Positions 1 to 9,272 of a DNA stretch of 64,000 nucleotides are shown here, piece by piece. The stretch lies in assembly GCF_027980145.1 (NCBI RefSeq), contig NZ_JAMZNK010000020.1:1-64000 (forward strand). The letters run 5' to 3'. The number at the start of each line of letters is the position of its first letter. The first letter of the stretch is position 1. The notes under the pieces are model-generated. The model was not told the DNA's origin. It did no database searches and saw only the letters and a program-made list of their open reading frames with translations. This DNA comes from Flavobacterium azizsancarii (lineage in GTDB: Bacteria; Bacteroidota; Bacteroidia; Flavobacteriales; Flavobacteriaceae). The translations under genes and the position numbers were made by a program.

Positions 1-110
1 GACATGTACCTAAAATGTATCGTAAATTAAGAACCGCCTTGGTACGGATCCGTATGCCAGGTGGTGTGGAAGGTCACCTAGGGAACTAATCCCTAGGTTC
101 CTATCCGATT
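1..110 (+). mobile_element. Group II intron, 3' end (domains V and VI)
   Basis: This is RNA structure rather than a protein gene. Positions 33-65 fold as a domain V hairpin: a lower stem (33-42 with 57-65, one extra U), a two-base bulge at 55-56, a four-pair upper stem (43-46 with 51-54) and the loop GATC. Positions 68-106 fold as domain VI: GGA/TCC, then a single unpaired A at 103, then AGG/CCT, topped by the stem CCTAGGG (77-83) with CCCTAGG (91-97). The unpaired A seven bases before the end fits the branch point, putting the 3' splice site near 109-110. The maturase and domains I-IV would lie upstream, outside the window. The intron ends about 17 bases past the stop codon of the convergent GH109 gene. 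The assignment rests on fold and remembered intron ends, not on a covariance search. Confidence 0.72.
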
Positions 111-127
111 GCTAACCACCAAAATAT

Positions 128-1507
128 TTACTCTGAAAACTCTAATTTTTGTAATTTATTCCAGCCTCCACGAGTGAAATCAGGAATTTCTACAGGAACA
201 GAACCTTTATCCAGAGAAATTTCTGTTAACGGACCTAAACAAGACCATTCTGCAAGATCGTAAACATCCATATCAAGCGGAAGTCCTTTTTGCAGGCAGT
301 GAATTAATCTGTAATCCATTACGAAATCCATTCCGCCGTGACCGCCTACTTTTTTAGCCTGCTCTTCAATGTCTTTAACGATCGGATGTTTGTATTTTGC
401 CATTAGTGCTTTTTTAACCTCTTCAGGAACAAAAGAGTGTGCGCTTAGTTTTTCGTGATTTGGTTTTACATCATCGCCTAATGCTGCACCATCTAAGGCA
501 TAACCTTCTAACGGATATTTGTTTGCAAAACCTTTCGTTCCGCTTAACTGATACATTCTGCTGTATGGTCGGGGAGAAGTAACGTCATGCTGAATTTGGA
601 TTGTTTTTCCGTTTTCGGTACGAATCATTGTCATAGTGTGATCTCCGTTTCTAAAATCTTTAATTTCCTGTCCCGATTTTTCTTTGATATAGGCAGGATT
701 TCCAACTGCTTTTGTATCCATAGAAACCAGGAAATTCATTTTGTCACCACGATGAATATTCAATGCCTGACACGCTGGCCCCATCCCATGAGTCGCATAA
801 ACATCACCGCGGTGTTTAATGTTGTAATCCATTCTCCAGTTGTTCCAGTATTCGCCCCAAAAAGGCTGAAGTCCGTGAATGTATGATCCTTCGGCATGAA
901 GAATTTCTCCAAATAATCCTTGCTGTGCCATATTTAATGTCGTCAATTCGAAGAAATCGTAAACGCAATTTTCAAGCTGCATACAGTGTTTACGTGTTTT
1001 CTCAGAAGTATCAATAAGATCCCAGATTTCTTTCATGGTCATTGCTCCCGGAACTTCAATGGCAACGTGTTTACCGTCTTTCATTGCCTGAACTCCAATT
1101 AATGCATGGTGTTTCCAATCTGTAGCGATATAGACTAAATCTACGTTTGGTAATGCCGTTACTTTTTTCCAGGCATTTTCATCTCCAAAAAATTCCTGTG
1201 CTTTAGGAAGTCCTTGTTTGGTTAAAATCTCATTGGCTGATTGTGTATTTTTTTCTGACATATCACAAAGTGCAACTATTTCTACACCAGGAATATGTGT
1301 CATGCGTTCTACTGCTCCCGGGCCACGCATTCCTAAACCAATAAAAGCCACACGAACTGTTGGAATTGGTGCTGTAGCCAAACGCAAAACATCTTGCTGA
1401 CCTTTAGGGCGGGTTGGTGTTTTGGTCTTAATCATTTGTGCCGATGCAATTGTTCCTGCAAACAAAATGCAAACGACTAACATGAATTTTAAAATAGTAG
1501 TTCTCAT
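128..1507 (-). CDS. GH109 family alpha-N-acetylgalactosaminidase (Gfo/Idh/MocA fold)
   Basis: Exported glycosidase of 459 residues that is expected to release terminal alpha-GalNAc by the NAD-dependent GH109 mechanism. A Sec signal peptide ends at about residue 24 (ASAQ). The Rossmann dinucleotide site is VAFIGLGMRGPG near residues 53-64. The GH109-typical stretch SPRPYSRMYQLSGTKGF lies in the C-terminal half and the length matches characterised members. It is the last gene of a minus-strand run after susC, susD and a DUF3472 gene, which fits a glycan utilisation locus. Family placement is firm. The exact sugar is inferred, because GH109 members also include enzymes of unclear specificity. 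Confidence 0.88.
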   Translation of the reverse strand: MRTTILKFMLVVCILFAGTIASAQMIKTKTPTRPKGQQDVLRLATAPIPTVRVAFIGLGMRGPGAVERMTHIPGVEIVALCDMSEKNTQSANEILTKQGLPKAQEFFGDENAWKKVTALPNVDLVYIATDWKHHALIGVQAMKDGKHVAIEVPGAMTMKEIWDLIDTSEKTRKHCMQLENCVYDFFELTTLNMAQQGLFGEILHAEGSYIHGLQPFWGEYWNNWRMDYNIKHRGDVYATHGMGPACQALNIHRGDKMNFLVSMDTKAVGNPAYIKEKSGQEIKDFRNGDHTMTMIRTENGKTIQIQHDVTSPRPYSRMYQLSGTKGFANKYPLEGYALDGAALGDDVKPNHEKLSAHSFVPEEVKKALMAKYKHPIVKDIEEQAKKVGGHGGMDFVMDYRLIHCLQKGLPLDMDVYDLAEWSCLGPLTEISLDKGSVPVEIPDFTRGGWNKLQKLEFSE

Positions 1508-1609
1508 AATTTAATTAATTTGATTTGAAATAATGATAATCTGAATACAAATTATCAGGCAAAATTGTTTTTTGTTATTGTTATTGTTTCGTTTTTAGAA
1601 TCTCTCTTT

Positions 1610-2929
1610 TTAAGGTAAATTCGAAAAATTTATTTCTGGTTTTTTATGGTTTAAAGGTCTTGTGAAAGTAGTTTTTGGTGTGGTGTAATTATTGAAAAAG
1701 CCTCCGTTTTTTAAATAAAAGTAATCCTTATCAAGTCCGCCGGCAAAATCCATTCGATATCCTTTTGTACCAGTATTATCTGTTGTAAAACGTACTGAAT
1801 TTATTTCGACCCAAATATCTTTATCATCGCAAACCCATTGATTGTTGAATAGTACTTTACGCGATAAATCGCCTTGTTCCGGAATAAAATTTTCTAAAAA
1901 CGAATGAAACCTTTTAAGATAAGTACTGGTTTCAGGACGATTAAAACTCGCTATTAACAGCCATTTCTGCAGTTCTGGTGCATAAAAATAGGCAGTGTAA
2001 GTAGTTGTATTATTGTTTTGAGGAAACCCTTGTAATAAAAACTTATAAGTCGTTCCTGCTTTCCAATTGTACTTGAGGTAGCTTTGACCTCCTGAGCCTT
2101 CATTACCAAATTCTCCGGTGTGTACATTATCGCCTTTTTTTAGCATTTTAATCTTGTGGGTTTCCGGAATACTTGCGGGATCATCTGTTGTAAATGGACT
2201 CCAGACAGAGAATAAAACTCTTCTTTCTGAGGCTGAATTTACCTGAATGCCAAAATACCCTTCGCCAAAACCATTCGCCATAAAATAGGAACCTATTTTG
2301 TCTTCGTTTTCGGGAACGGTAAGTTCGTTATAATACCACTTTGCTTTTATATTTTCAGGAACCTGATAGTTTAAATGAACTGATGGTCCGCGGCGTCCCC
2401 AATGATAAAAGTTGCCTTCGTTGTTGGGTACATAAGATATTTTTACGTTATCATCACTTGAAATTGTTAAGCGGTCAATAGACGGAAATTGTTCTCCGGT
2501 TTTATTAATTCCTTTTATTTTTAGCGCAACGTAACCTTCCTTATTTATCTTCCAGGATCCTATTGCAATCGCTTTTTTTGAGGCGGTAAATTTTACTTTT
2601 TTCGATTCATTATTGATCGAAAATTCCAATTCTGATTTTCCAAAAACCTGTACAGATTCTTCTACAGTAATTTGAAATGTTCCCGCTTTAGAAACTCTGA
2701 AATAAACGGTAAAAAACTCTTCAGGATTTTTCCAGTTTTCAATGCCATTATCAGTAACAGTATTGTTTTCGTCCTCGTGTTTAGAGCTGTAAGCATTGCC
2801 GGCAAGTGGCAGCGAAATTTTGACTTTTGGATTTTCTATGTTCATTGTTTTTATCACCTTTTCTTTGCCTGAAGCAACAGAAAAGAACATTAAAAAAGAC
2901 GCAAGATAGAGATAGAATATTTTTTTCAT
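1610..2929 (-). CDS. DUF5077/DUF3472 domain secreted protein
   Basis: A 439-residue exported protein with a signal peptide (about 21 residues, ending VASG). An N-terminal beta-rich segment, roughly residues 35-155, resembles DUF5077. The following region, with FYHWGRRGPSVHLNY and GFGEGYFGIQVNS, matches DUF3472. These proteins recur in Bacteroidota polysaccharide loci and probably bind carbohydrate on the surface or in the periplasm; no catalytic residues can be named. It lies between susD and the GH109 gene on the same strand, so co-transcription with the glycosidase is likely. Confidence 0.75.
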   Translation of the reverse strand: MKKIFYLYLASFLMFFSVASGKEKVIKTMNIENPKVKISLPLAGNAYSSKHEDENNTVTDNGIENWKNPEEFFTVYFRVSKAGTFQITVEESVQVFGKSELEFSINNESKKVKFTASKKAIAIGSWKINKEGYVALKIKGINKTGEQFPSIDRLTISSDDNVKISYVPNNEGNFYHWGRRGPSVHLNYQVPENIKAKWYYNELTVPENEDKIGSYFMANGFGEGYFGIQVNSASERRVLFSVWSPFTTDDPASIPETHKIKMLKKGDNVHTGEFGNEGSGGQSYLKYNWKAGTTYKFLLQGFPQNNNTTTYTAYFYAPELQKWLLIASFNRPETSTYLKRFHSFLENFIPEQGDLSRKVLFNNQWVCDDKDIWVEINSVRFTTDNTGTKGYRMDFAGGLDKDYFYLKNGGFFNNYTTPKTTFTRPLNHKKPEINFSNLP

Positions 2930-3016
2930 TTTACAGGGAATTAAGTTTTTTTTGAAATTCCTCTCTAATCAAACCAAATTAGAGAGGCTTCAAAAAACAA
3001 AACTACTTCTAAACAA

Positions 3017-4714
3017 TTATGGGTTTTGAGTCAGAGTTCCCGGATAGGCATTAATTTCTGACTGCGGAATATATTGTACGACTCTTAAGCTTGAAGCTGG
3101 CCAGTCGATCATTGGTAAATGTGGACCAGGATAATGACGTGTCATAGTCTGACCATTTCTGTACACATCATAACCTCTATGTGCTTCAAATGCGAGTTCT
3201 AACTGACGTTCTTCATCTACTCGCTGTACAGCATTTGTATTGTCTAATGATGTATAACCTCCACCAACAATCGATCTTTCTCGAATAATGTTTAAGTTGG
3301 CTAAAGCGCTATTATAATCTCCTTTTTTTACATAGGCTTCCGCCATATTCAAATACATCTCGGCCAATCTTGAAATAGAAGGAGAGTAAAGGTGAGAGTC
3401 ATTATTTTGCAAAGAACACTTAGTAATGTAATACATAGGATATACACGATTTAATAACATCATATAATCTTTTTCTCCTGTATAGGTTTTGCCTTCATAT
3501 AGAATCGAATATTGATTTTCGGCTGCGTTTACTGGGGTTAAGTTATAATCAACAGTTCCTATTGTGATATAAAATGTACCATTAGAATTTGTTTTCAAAG
3601 GCTGTTGCATATAGTTATAACCAGTTTGTGTGCCGCCGGTATTCTTGATGTCATAAATAAAACGGAATGCCTGAGTTTTGTTTCCTGCATCGTCTGTTGT
3701 GTACTGAGGATCGATAAAAGCCCAACGAGCATCTTTTTTTAAACCTGATTTTCTTAATAAATCCAGGTATTTTGCACTCGCATACATTTCGCCCCAACCC
3801 TGGCCTTGAATATTAGCATACATACCACCAATTCCGTAATAATGATCGTAGCCTGAAAATTCTGACGCTACTCTTTTAACGGCAAAAATAGTTTCGGTTT
3901 GTTCATTAGAATCCGGTGCATAAGTATTGAATTTCATAAAACTGTCGCGGTTTAGTAATTTATACTTTCCGCTTGTAATTACTTTATTAGCATATTCAAT
4001 AGATTGTGTTGCATATTCCTGATTCGGATTTTCATAGGTACCACTCATATATAAGTATACCCTGGAGAGCATTGCCTGAGCAGCTTCCTTACCGGCATAC
4101 GATGCTGATTTGTCAACGGTCATTAGAGATTCAGCTTTTTTTAAATCGCTGATGGCTTGTGCGTAAGTATCTTTTACTGTTGATCTGTCCGGTAGCGTTA
4201 GATTGATTAAGTCTGCCGGTAAACCATTTACAATTGGCACTCCTAAATTAGTTTCAGGAGATTGTGAGTAAGGTCTCCCGTAAGTACGGCAGAGGTAAAA
4301 ATAAATCATACCTCTTAAATAATAGGCTTCACCAAGCTGTTGGTTAACAGCAGGACTTTCTCCCTCTGACATCATTTTGATCAAATCACTTGATTGCGAA
4401 ACAATTTTATAGCTGTTATTCCAGAAAACAGATAATCTGTCATTGTTAGGAATATGTTGATAGGAGATAAATGAGTAAAATGAATCTGTAGAAGTTCCTC
4501 TAATCATGATATTATCGCCAGGATATTCTCCAAGTCTGTGCATAACATCAGACCATCCTTTTAATTGCGCGTAACAGCCATTTAATAAAACCTCTACAGC
4601 CGCTACTTTATCTTGTTCTATTTTGTCTTTTGTGTATGCATTAAAAGGTTCTCTGTCTAAATCACATGAGGACAGGAAACTAATTGCCATACATAATATA
4701 AATATCTTTTTCAT
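3017..4714 (-). CDS. SusD/RagB family glycan-binding lipoprotein
   Basis: Surface lipoprotein of 565 residues that pairs with the SusC transporter as the lid that captures oligosaccharide. The lipobox is LSSC with the acylated Cys at residue 17, followed by DLDREP as in many SusD proteins. TPR-like helices (EAYYLRGMIYFYLCRTYG) and a C-terminal RagB region (ERQLELAFEAHRGYDVYR) are visible. It starts nine bases after susC, the usual operon spacing. The ligand is not readable from sequence; the adjacent GH109 points to an N-acetylgalactosamine-containing glycan. Confidence 0.95.
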   Translation of the reverse strand: MKKIFILCMAISFLSSCDLDREPFNAYTKDKIEQDKVAAVEVLLNGCYAQLKGWSDVMHRLGEYPGDNIMIRGTSTDSFYSFISYQHIPNNDRLSVFWNNSYKIVSQSSDLIKMMSEGESPAVNQQLGEAYYLRGMIYFYLCRTYGRPYSQSPETNLGVPIVNGLPADLINLTLPDRSTVKDTYAQAISDLKKAESLMTVDKSASYAGKEAAQAMLSRVYLYMSGTYENPNQEYATQSIEYANKVITSGKYKLLNRDSFMKFNTYAPDSNEQTETIFAVKRVASEFSGYDHYYGIGGMYANIQGQGWGEMYASAKYLDLLRKSGLKKDARWAFIDPQYTTDDAGNKTQAFRFIYDIKNTGGTQTGYNYMQQPLKTNSNGTFYITIGTVDYNLTPVNAAENQYSILYEGKTYTGEKDYMMLLNRVYPMYYITKCSLQNNDSHLYSPSISRLAEMYLNMAEAYVKKGDYNSALANLNIIRERSIVGGGYTSLDNTNAVQRVDEERQLELAFEAHRGYDVYRNGQTMTRHYPGPHLPMIDWPASSLRVVQYIPQSEINAYPGTLTQNP

Positions 4715-4723
4715 GATTTTGTT

Positions 4724-7700
4724 TTAAAGAGTTAAGTTAAGTCCCAATACAATTTTGCGAGTTGAAGGATACACATGCGTTGCAACACCAGAAATAATAT
4801 ATTGCTGTGTTGTACTATTGTAAGTAGGAGGAAGCTCAGGATCTACACCGGAATAATGACTAATGGTAAAAAGATTCTCTCCGGCGATGTACAATCTCAG
4901 GTTTGAGATATGAAGGCGTTGAATAGGTACATTATATCCAAAAGTAATACTTCGCATTTTTAAGTACGTTCCGGTTTCTAAGAAACGTGAAGAAGCTTTG
5001 TTAGACTGACTATTGTTGTCATAAAGTGCCTGTGGATGTGTTGCGATATCACCCGGTTTTTCCCAACGGCTCCATCCACTATGCAGTTTCATTTGGTTTC
5101 TGTCATTATAAGCACCATCTGAATCAAATTCGGCTCTGGCATAATTATAAATTTCGCCCCCAACAGAATAGCTAAAAATCGCCGAAAAATCGAAATTCTT
5201 ATAATTTAAGCTGGTAGAGAACCCTCCAAAAAAGTCCGGAGTATACGTTCCTATTGCTTTTTGATTTTTAGAAGCCTCACCGTAATTGCTCGTTTTTATA
5301 CGCTCTCCGGCAGCATCTGTAGTGTACCATTGTGGTTTTCCGTTTGTGGGATCAACACCAGCCCATTCTGTTAAGTACCAACTGTCAACATCTTTTCCGG
5401 GAGTTAATAATTTGCTTGCTGAACCGGCAACACCGCTGCCATCTCCTACAATAATTTGTTGTTTGTCTCCGTACAGATTTGTTACCTTGTTTTTATTGGT
5501 ACCGATATTAGCATCTACAGACCAGTTAAAATTATCGCCTTTAATGATATCAACATTAACCGAAGCTTCAAAACCTCGATTGTTTACCGCACCTACATTT
5601 CTCCAGATACCCGTAACCCCAATAACTCCCGGAAGCGGTACATAGTATAATAGATCAGAAGTATTTTTATTGTAATAGTCCAAAGTAATGTTTACTCGTT
5701 TAAAGAAGCTTACATCTAAACCAACTCCGCTTGTAAAAGTTTTTTCCCAGCTCAAATCAGGATTAGCCAATTGCGAGATTAAAGCTCCCGGGGTTTCATT
5801 ATAACTATTTTTCGAAAAAGAGTACAAAGGTAGATGAGGATACAAACTTTCTGGTCGATTTCCTACAGAGCCATAACTGGCTCTAAGTTTTAAGTTATTG
5901 ATATAGCCCGCGTGAAAGAAAGCTTCGTTATGAATGTTCCATCCGCCACTTATAGAGTAAAAGTTACCATATTGTGCATTTTTACCAAAGTTAGATGCTC
6001 CGTCACGACGAAAAGACACCTGCGCCAAATAACGATTATCATACGAATAATTTACATTCGATAATAAAGATTGCACCGCCCATTGTTGTCTTCCGCCGCC
6101 TACTTTTTCAGGAACAGCGGCAGCATCAGGAGCTATAATTCCGGGAGGAATTCCAGTAGCTACTCCTTGAGTAAATTTTCGGTTATATTCATTCCACTCA
6201 TAACCGGCAACAGCGTTAAAAGTATGTTTGCCAAATGATTTATTGAATTTTAATAATTGATTGGTATAGATTCTATTGTAATTATCCACGTTATCTTCGA
6301 TCCTGCCTTTCACAGCTAAACCGTTAGAAGATCTGGGATCTGTATAAGCAGTTGAGTTTGAATTGCTAAAAATGTAATTGTTTACAGAAGAGAAAGTCAG
6401 CCAGCTTGTGAATTTAAGGTCGAAATCAAGATTCGCTCTCACTAAATAGGTTTCAGATTCAGCATAATTCCATTGCAAATCATACAAATAATTTGATCCG
6501 GTGGTGTTTACCCAAGTTGGGTTTGGAGCATTTCCCACCAAAGAACCATCTTCCAGATAAGGACTATCCCAAGGCATATTTCCGTACAAAGCTCCAACGC
6601 TATGTTGTTTATCATTAGTTGATTCTCTGGTTAGATTAATTTGTGGTCTTAAGGCAAACCAACTGATTGGTTTATACTCAAATTTCATAAGGCCATTGTA
6701 CTTTTTGTAATCATAACCTTTAATAGCTCCGGTTTCTTTATATACACCAACAGATACGTAACTTTTAAAGTTTTCACTTCCGCCACTTATCGATAAGTTA
6801 TAATCTTCTGCAATACCAGTTTGAGTAGCATTGTCCCACCAGTCAAAGTTTTTATTTCTTAATTCAGGATTCCACCACCAAACATTTTGAAAAACTTCTT
6901 TGTTTTCAAATGAATCATATAAATCATATAATTCAGCCCCATTCATGATTTTAAAATTTCCGTTGTTTAAAGTCGTCATGGCTGTTTTGGCAGAAAAACT
7001 AATAACAGCTTTTCCGGATTTTCCGCTTTTAGTCGTCACGAGAATTACACCGTTTGCACCCTGCGAACCATAAACCGCTGTAGAAGCCGCATCTTTAAGA
7101 ACCGTCAACGTTTCAATATCAGATGGATTCATGTTAGCAGAGCTATTCCCCACAATAACACCATCAATTACCCATAAAGGATCTGTACTTCCGTTAACGG
7201 TGGTTTTTCCTCTAATGACTATTTTGGCTACTGCTCCCGGCTGACCTCCACCCGTGTTTACGTATACTCCGGACGCTTTACCAGCCAGCATGTTTTCGAC
7301 AGAAGGAGTAGTTACATCAACAATTTTTTTACTGTCTAAGGTTTGTAATGATCCTGTTAAGCTTTCTTTTTTGATTTTGCTGTAACCTACAATAACAACC
7401 TCATTCATTTGTTCGCCGGCCTCTTTCATAACGATATTAAGATTCCCTTTTCCCGCTGCTATTTCCTGATTTTCCATCCCAAGAAACGAAAAGATCAGCA
7501 CAGCACCTTCACTTAGAACTTCAATAGCAAAACTCCCGTCCATATCAGTTTGTACTCCTTTTGTTGTGCCCTTTATGATAACATTTACTCCGGGAATCGG
7601 AATGCCTTTTTGATCGACAACCTTACCCTTTACTATTTTTTGAAATACAGATAAATTGGTTTCGTTTACCGGAATCTTATCAGATGGTGCAGCTGTAGAA

Positions 7701-7807
7701 ATTTGAAAACTTAAAGACATTACTGAAAGTAATGTTACTTTAAAACTTTTTTCAAGTACAGCATGTAACCTTAAATTTCCGGTTTTTTTTGAGAATGCTT
7801 TTTTCAT
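4724..7807 (-). CDS. SusC/RagA family TonB-linked outer membrane transporter
   Basis: 1027 residues with the full SusC order: export signal, a carboxypeptidase-like regulatory domain (KGKVVDQKGIPIPGVNV, about residues 64-130), a TonB box (EVVIVGYS), a plug ending in GVILVTTKSGKSGK, and a long beta-barrel. It imports oligosaccharides with TonB energy and forms a complex with the SusD protein downstream. It is the first gene of the run susC-susD-DUF3472-GH109. Its promoter (7970-8000) and the LacI-type operator pair (8017-8053) lie upstream. It is also the in-window reference for a normal plug position, in contrast to the barrel protein at 32928. Confidence 0.96.
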   Translation of the reverse strand: MKKAFSKKTGNLRLHAVLEKSFKVTLLSVMSLSFQISTAAPSDKIPVNETNLSVFQKIVKGKVVDQKGIPIPGVNVIIKGTTKGVQTDMDGSFAIEVLSEGAVLIFSFLGMENQEIAAGKGNLNIVMKEAGEQMNEVVIVGYSKIKKESLTGSLQTLDSKKIVDVTTPSVENMLAGKASGVYVNTGGGQPGAVAKIVIRGKTTVNGSTDPLWVIDGVIVGNSSANMNPSDIETLTVLKDAASTAVYGSQGANGVILVTTKSGKSGKAVISFSAKTAMTTLNNGNFKIMNGAELYDLYDSFENKEVFQNVWWWNPELRNKNFDWWDNATQTGIAEDYNLSISGGSENFKSYVSVGVYKETGAIKGYDYKKYNGLMKFEYKPISWFALRPQINLTRESTNDKQHSVGALYGNMPWDSPYLEDGSLVGNAPNPTWVNTTGSNYLYDLQWNYAESETYLVRANLDFDLKFTSWLTFSSVNNYIFSNSNSTAYTDPRSSNGLAVKGRIEDNVDNYNRIYTNQLLKFNKSFGKHTFNAVAGYEWNEYNRKFTQGVATGIPPGIIAPDAAAVPEKVGGGRQQWAVQSLLSNVNYSYDNRYLAQVSFRRDGASNFGKNAQYGNFYSISGGWNIHNEAFFHAGYINNLKLRASYGSVGNRPESLYPHLPLYSFSKNSYNETPGALISQLANPDLSWEKTFTSGVGLDVSFFKRVNITLDYYNKNTSDLLYYVPLPGVIGVTGIWRNVGAVNNRGFEASVNVDIIKGDNFNWSVDANIGTNKNKVTNLYGDKQQIIVGDGSGVAGSASKLLTPGKDVDSWYLTEWAGVDPTNGKPQWYTTDAAGERIKTSNYGEASKNQKAIGTYTPDFFGGFSTSLNYKNFDFSAIFSYSVGGEIYNYARAEFDSDGAYNDRNQMKLHSGWSRWEKPGDIATHPQALYDNNSQSNKASSRFLETGTYLKMRSITFGYNVPIQRLHISNLRLYIAGENLFTISHYSGVDPELPPTYNSTTQQYIISGVATHVYPSTRKIVLGLNLTL

Positions 7808-7969
7808 ACTCTTCGTTTGGTTTTGGTTAATGAATGTGTTTCAGTTCAGTTTCTTAAAAAAATACCACTTTACTTTTTGTATATAATTTTCTTCTGTTAT
7901 AAAGACTAAAAATGAGATTAATAGGGTTAAAAAGAAGAAATAAAAGCGTAGAATATTTTTATAATACGA

Positions 7970-8000
7970 CGAAACTATTGATTATATTTTTACTAAACAA
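7970..8000 (-). promoter_or_regulatory. susC promoter
   Basis: Read on the minus strand: TTG at 8000-7998, 20 bases, then TAGTTTCG at 7977-7970, one mismatch from the Bacteroidota -7 consensus TAnnTTTG. Nearly the whole stretch from the operator to the -7 box is the same as in the kinase promoter at 10425-10455, which strongly supports it. The start site would be near 7965, leaving a leader of about 160 bases before susC. Confidence 0.7.
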
Positions 8001-8016
8001 GAAAAAAACAAAAAAA

Positions 8017-8053
8017 TGTGCTCGAACACATATATTTTATGTTCTCGAGCACA
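8017..8053. promoter_or_regulatory. Operator pair for the LacI-type regulator, susC side
   Basis: Two 14-base imperfect palindromes, TGTGCTCGAACACA (8017-8030) and TGTTCTCGAGCACA (8040-8053), are separated by nine bases. Read on the minus strand they are base-for-base the same two sites, in the same order and spacing, as those at 10373-10409. Their centres lie about 58 and 81 bases upstream of the inferred susC start, a position more usual for activation than for blocking. Confidence 0.8.
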
Positions 8054-8455
8054 TAAAATTATACATCCTATATTTTTAAACATAAATTATTGATTTTTTT
8101 TCTAAAACAAGACACAAAAAGCACATTCCTGTATTTTATGCTTAGTTACGGGTATTTTGATTTATTTTTAAATATTGAAAAATACTGGTTTATATTTGTA
8201 TGAATATCGTAATTAGTATTCGATTTAATTGATAATACATCAAAGTTTATTATTTTATAAATAGTAGGTTTTTTCTTTGTTTTAGTTGTTGTTGCAAAAT
8301 AAAAGAACAGAAAAAAACAAGCAATTTTTCAAATAAAAGGATCTCTTATATTAGTACTTAAAAAAAGAACAAAAATGGAAGTGGTTTTTTGTTGTTTTTT
8401 AATTTTAAAAATTATCTTTTACCTATTTTTATATCAATTAAATTTTCTTAAAATT
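8054..8455. other. AT-rich intergenic region between susC and the CBM9-like gene
   Basis: About 400 bases with no convincing gene. A perfect TAnnTTTG element (TATATTTG, 8191-8198) is the best candidate -7 box for the plus-strand CBM9-like gene, but no TTG lies about 20 bases before it. An upstream ATG at 8375 is in frame with that gene. Confidence 0.4.
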
Positions 8456-9112
8456 ATGAGCTTAATTTCTAAAGATTATCAACTGTATTTCATTAATAAA
8501 AATGGAAATAAAAATGCTGACTTTTCTAATTTGTCTTTTTGGAAAGATGCTAATTGTTTGACTGATTTTTCTTCTCCCTGGGAAAATGATTCGTTTTCAA
8601 AAATTGAATTTAGGGCGCTTCACGATCTTGAAAATTTCTACTTTAAGTTCAGGGTTTTTGATACTGATATCTACATTGATAAAAAAGATGATAGTTTTGA
8701 AAGTATAGGAAACTCAGATCGTGTAGAGTTGTTCTTTAGAACAAATGAATCTCTCAATCCTTACTATTGCTTAGAAATTGATACATCTGGAAGAATAATG
8801 GATTTTAAAGCGCGCCCAAACAAGGATTTTGATTTTAATTGGAAATGGCCTAAGAATGATATAGAAGTAAAAACGTCTAAAGATGAAACTTCCTTTATTG
8901 TTTCAGGACGAATTAGTATTCAATCCTTAAAAGATTTGAACTTAATTCATAATAATACAATTGAAACAGGAGTTTTCAGTGCAAAATTTTCTCTGGTCGA
9001 AAATCTGCAATACAAACCAACCTGGATTTCATGGGTAAACCCAAATACTGAAACACCTAATTTTCATATAGCTTCTTCGTTTGGAAGATTTATTTTGAGC
9101 CCACTGATTTAG
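8456..9112 (+). CDS. Carbohydrate-binding family 9-like (CBM9-like) protein
   Basis: 218 residues from the ATG at 8456. A longer in-frame start at 8375 would add 27 mostly hydrophobic residues; I prefer the shorter form because the CBM9-like fold begins at once and the extension resembles translated AT-rich spacer. Visible family features are FSNLSFWKDANCLTDF, the strand ENFYFKFRVFDTDIY, and SDRVELFF followed by YYCLEIDTSG. These domains bind sugars; no catalytic domain is attached. It stands divergent from susC and may share the operator region. If the long form is real, the extra segment could act as a membrane or export signal. The last codons and stop lie in a dispersed repeat (9101-9155). 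Confidence 0.75.
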   Translation: MSLISKDYQLYFINKNGNKNADFSNLSFWKDANCLTDFSSPWENDSFSKIEFRALHDLENFYFKFRVFDTDIYIDKKDDSFESIGNSDRVELFFRTNESLNPYYCLEIDTSGRIMDFKARPNKDFDFNWKWPKNDIEVKTSKDETSFIVSGRISIQSLKDLNLIHNNTIETGVFSAKFSLVENLQYKPTWISWVNPNTETPNFHIASSFGRFILSPLI

Positions 9113-9256
9113 CGGATTTAAGCTGGTCTTCGCTGACTTCAATTTGTGGAATTTTTAAAAGAATCTGCTCGATCTGTTCAATCTGTGAGCTAAAAAAATT
9201 ACCCACAGATTTAGCGGATTTAAACGGATTTTCGCTGATTTATTGTGCGGAATTTA
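9101..9256. repeat. Two copies of a dispersed intergenic repeat
   Basis: Copy one (9101-9155) and copy two (9202-9256) share GATTTAGCGGATTTAA, then TCGCTGA, then TGTG(C)GGAATTT. The first copy supplies the stop codon of the CBM9-like gene. The type is common between genes in Flavobacterium, from memory. Confidence 0.6.
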
Positions 9257-9272
9257 TAACCCGTGGGCAATC

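Noticed and set aside
3..89. Open frame that could be the end of a protein (MPGGVEGHLGN before the stop)
   Set aside because: It runs through the domain V and VI hairpins, which explain the sequence better; intron-encoded proteins end before domain V.
5286..5650. Two plus-strand frames of 119 and 64 codons opposite susC
   Set aside because: They lie inside the SusC barrel gene, have no family features and have no promoter.
8178..8198. Full promoter for the CBM9-like gene
   Set aside because: The -7 box is perfect but no -33 TTG lies about 20 bases upstream, and the distance to the start codon is over 250 bases.
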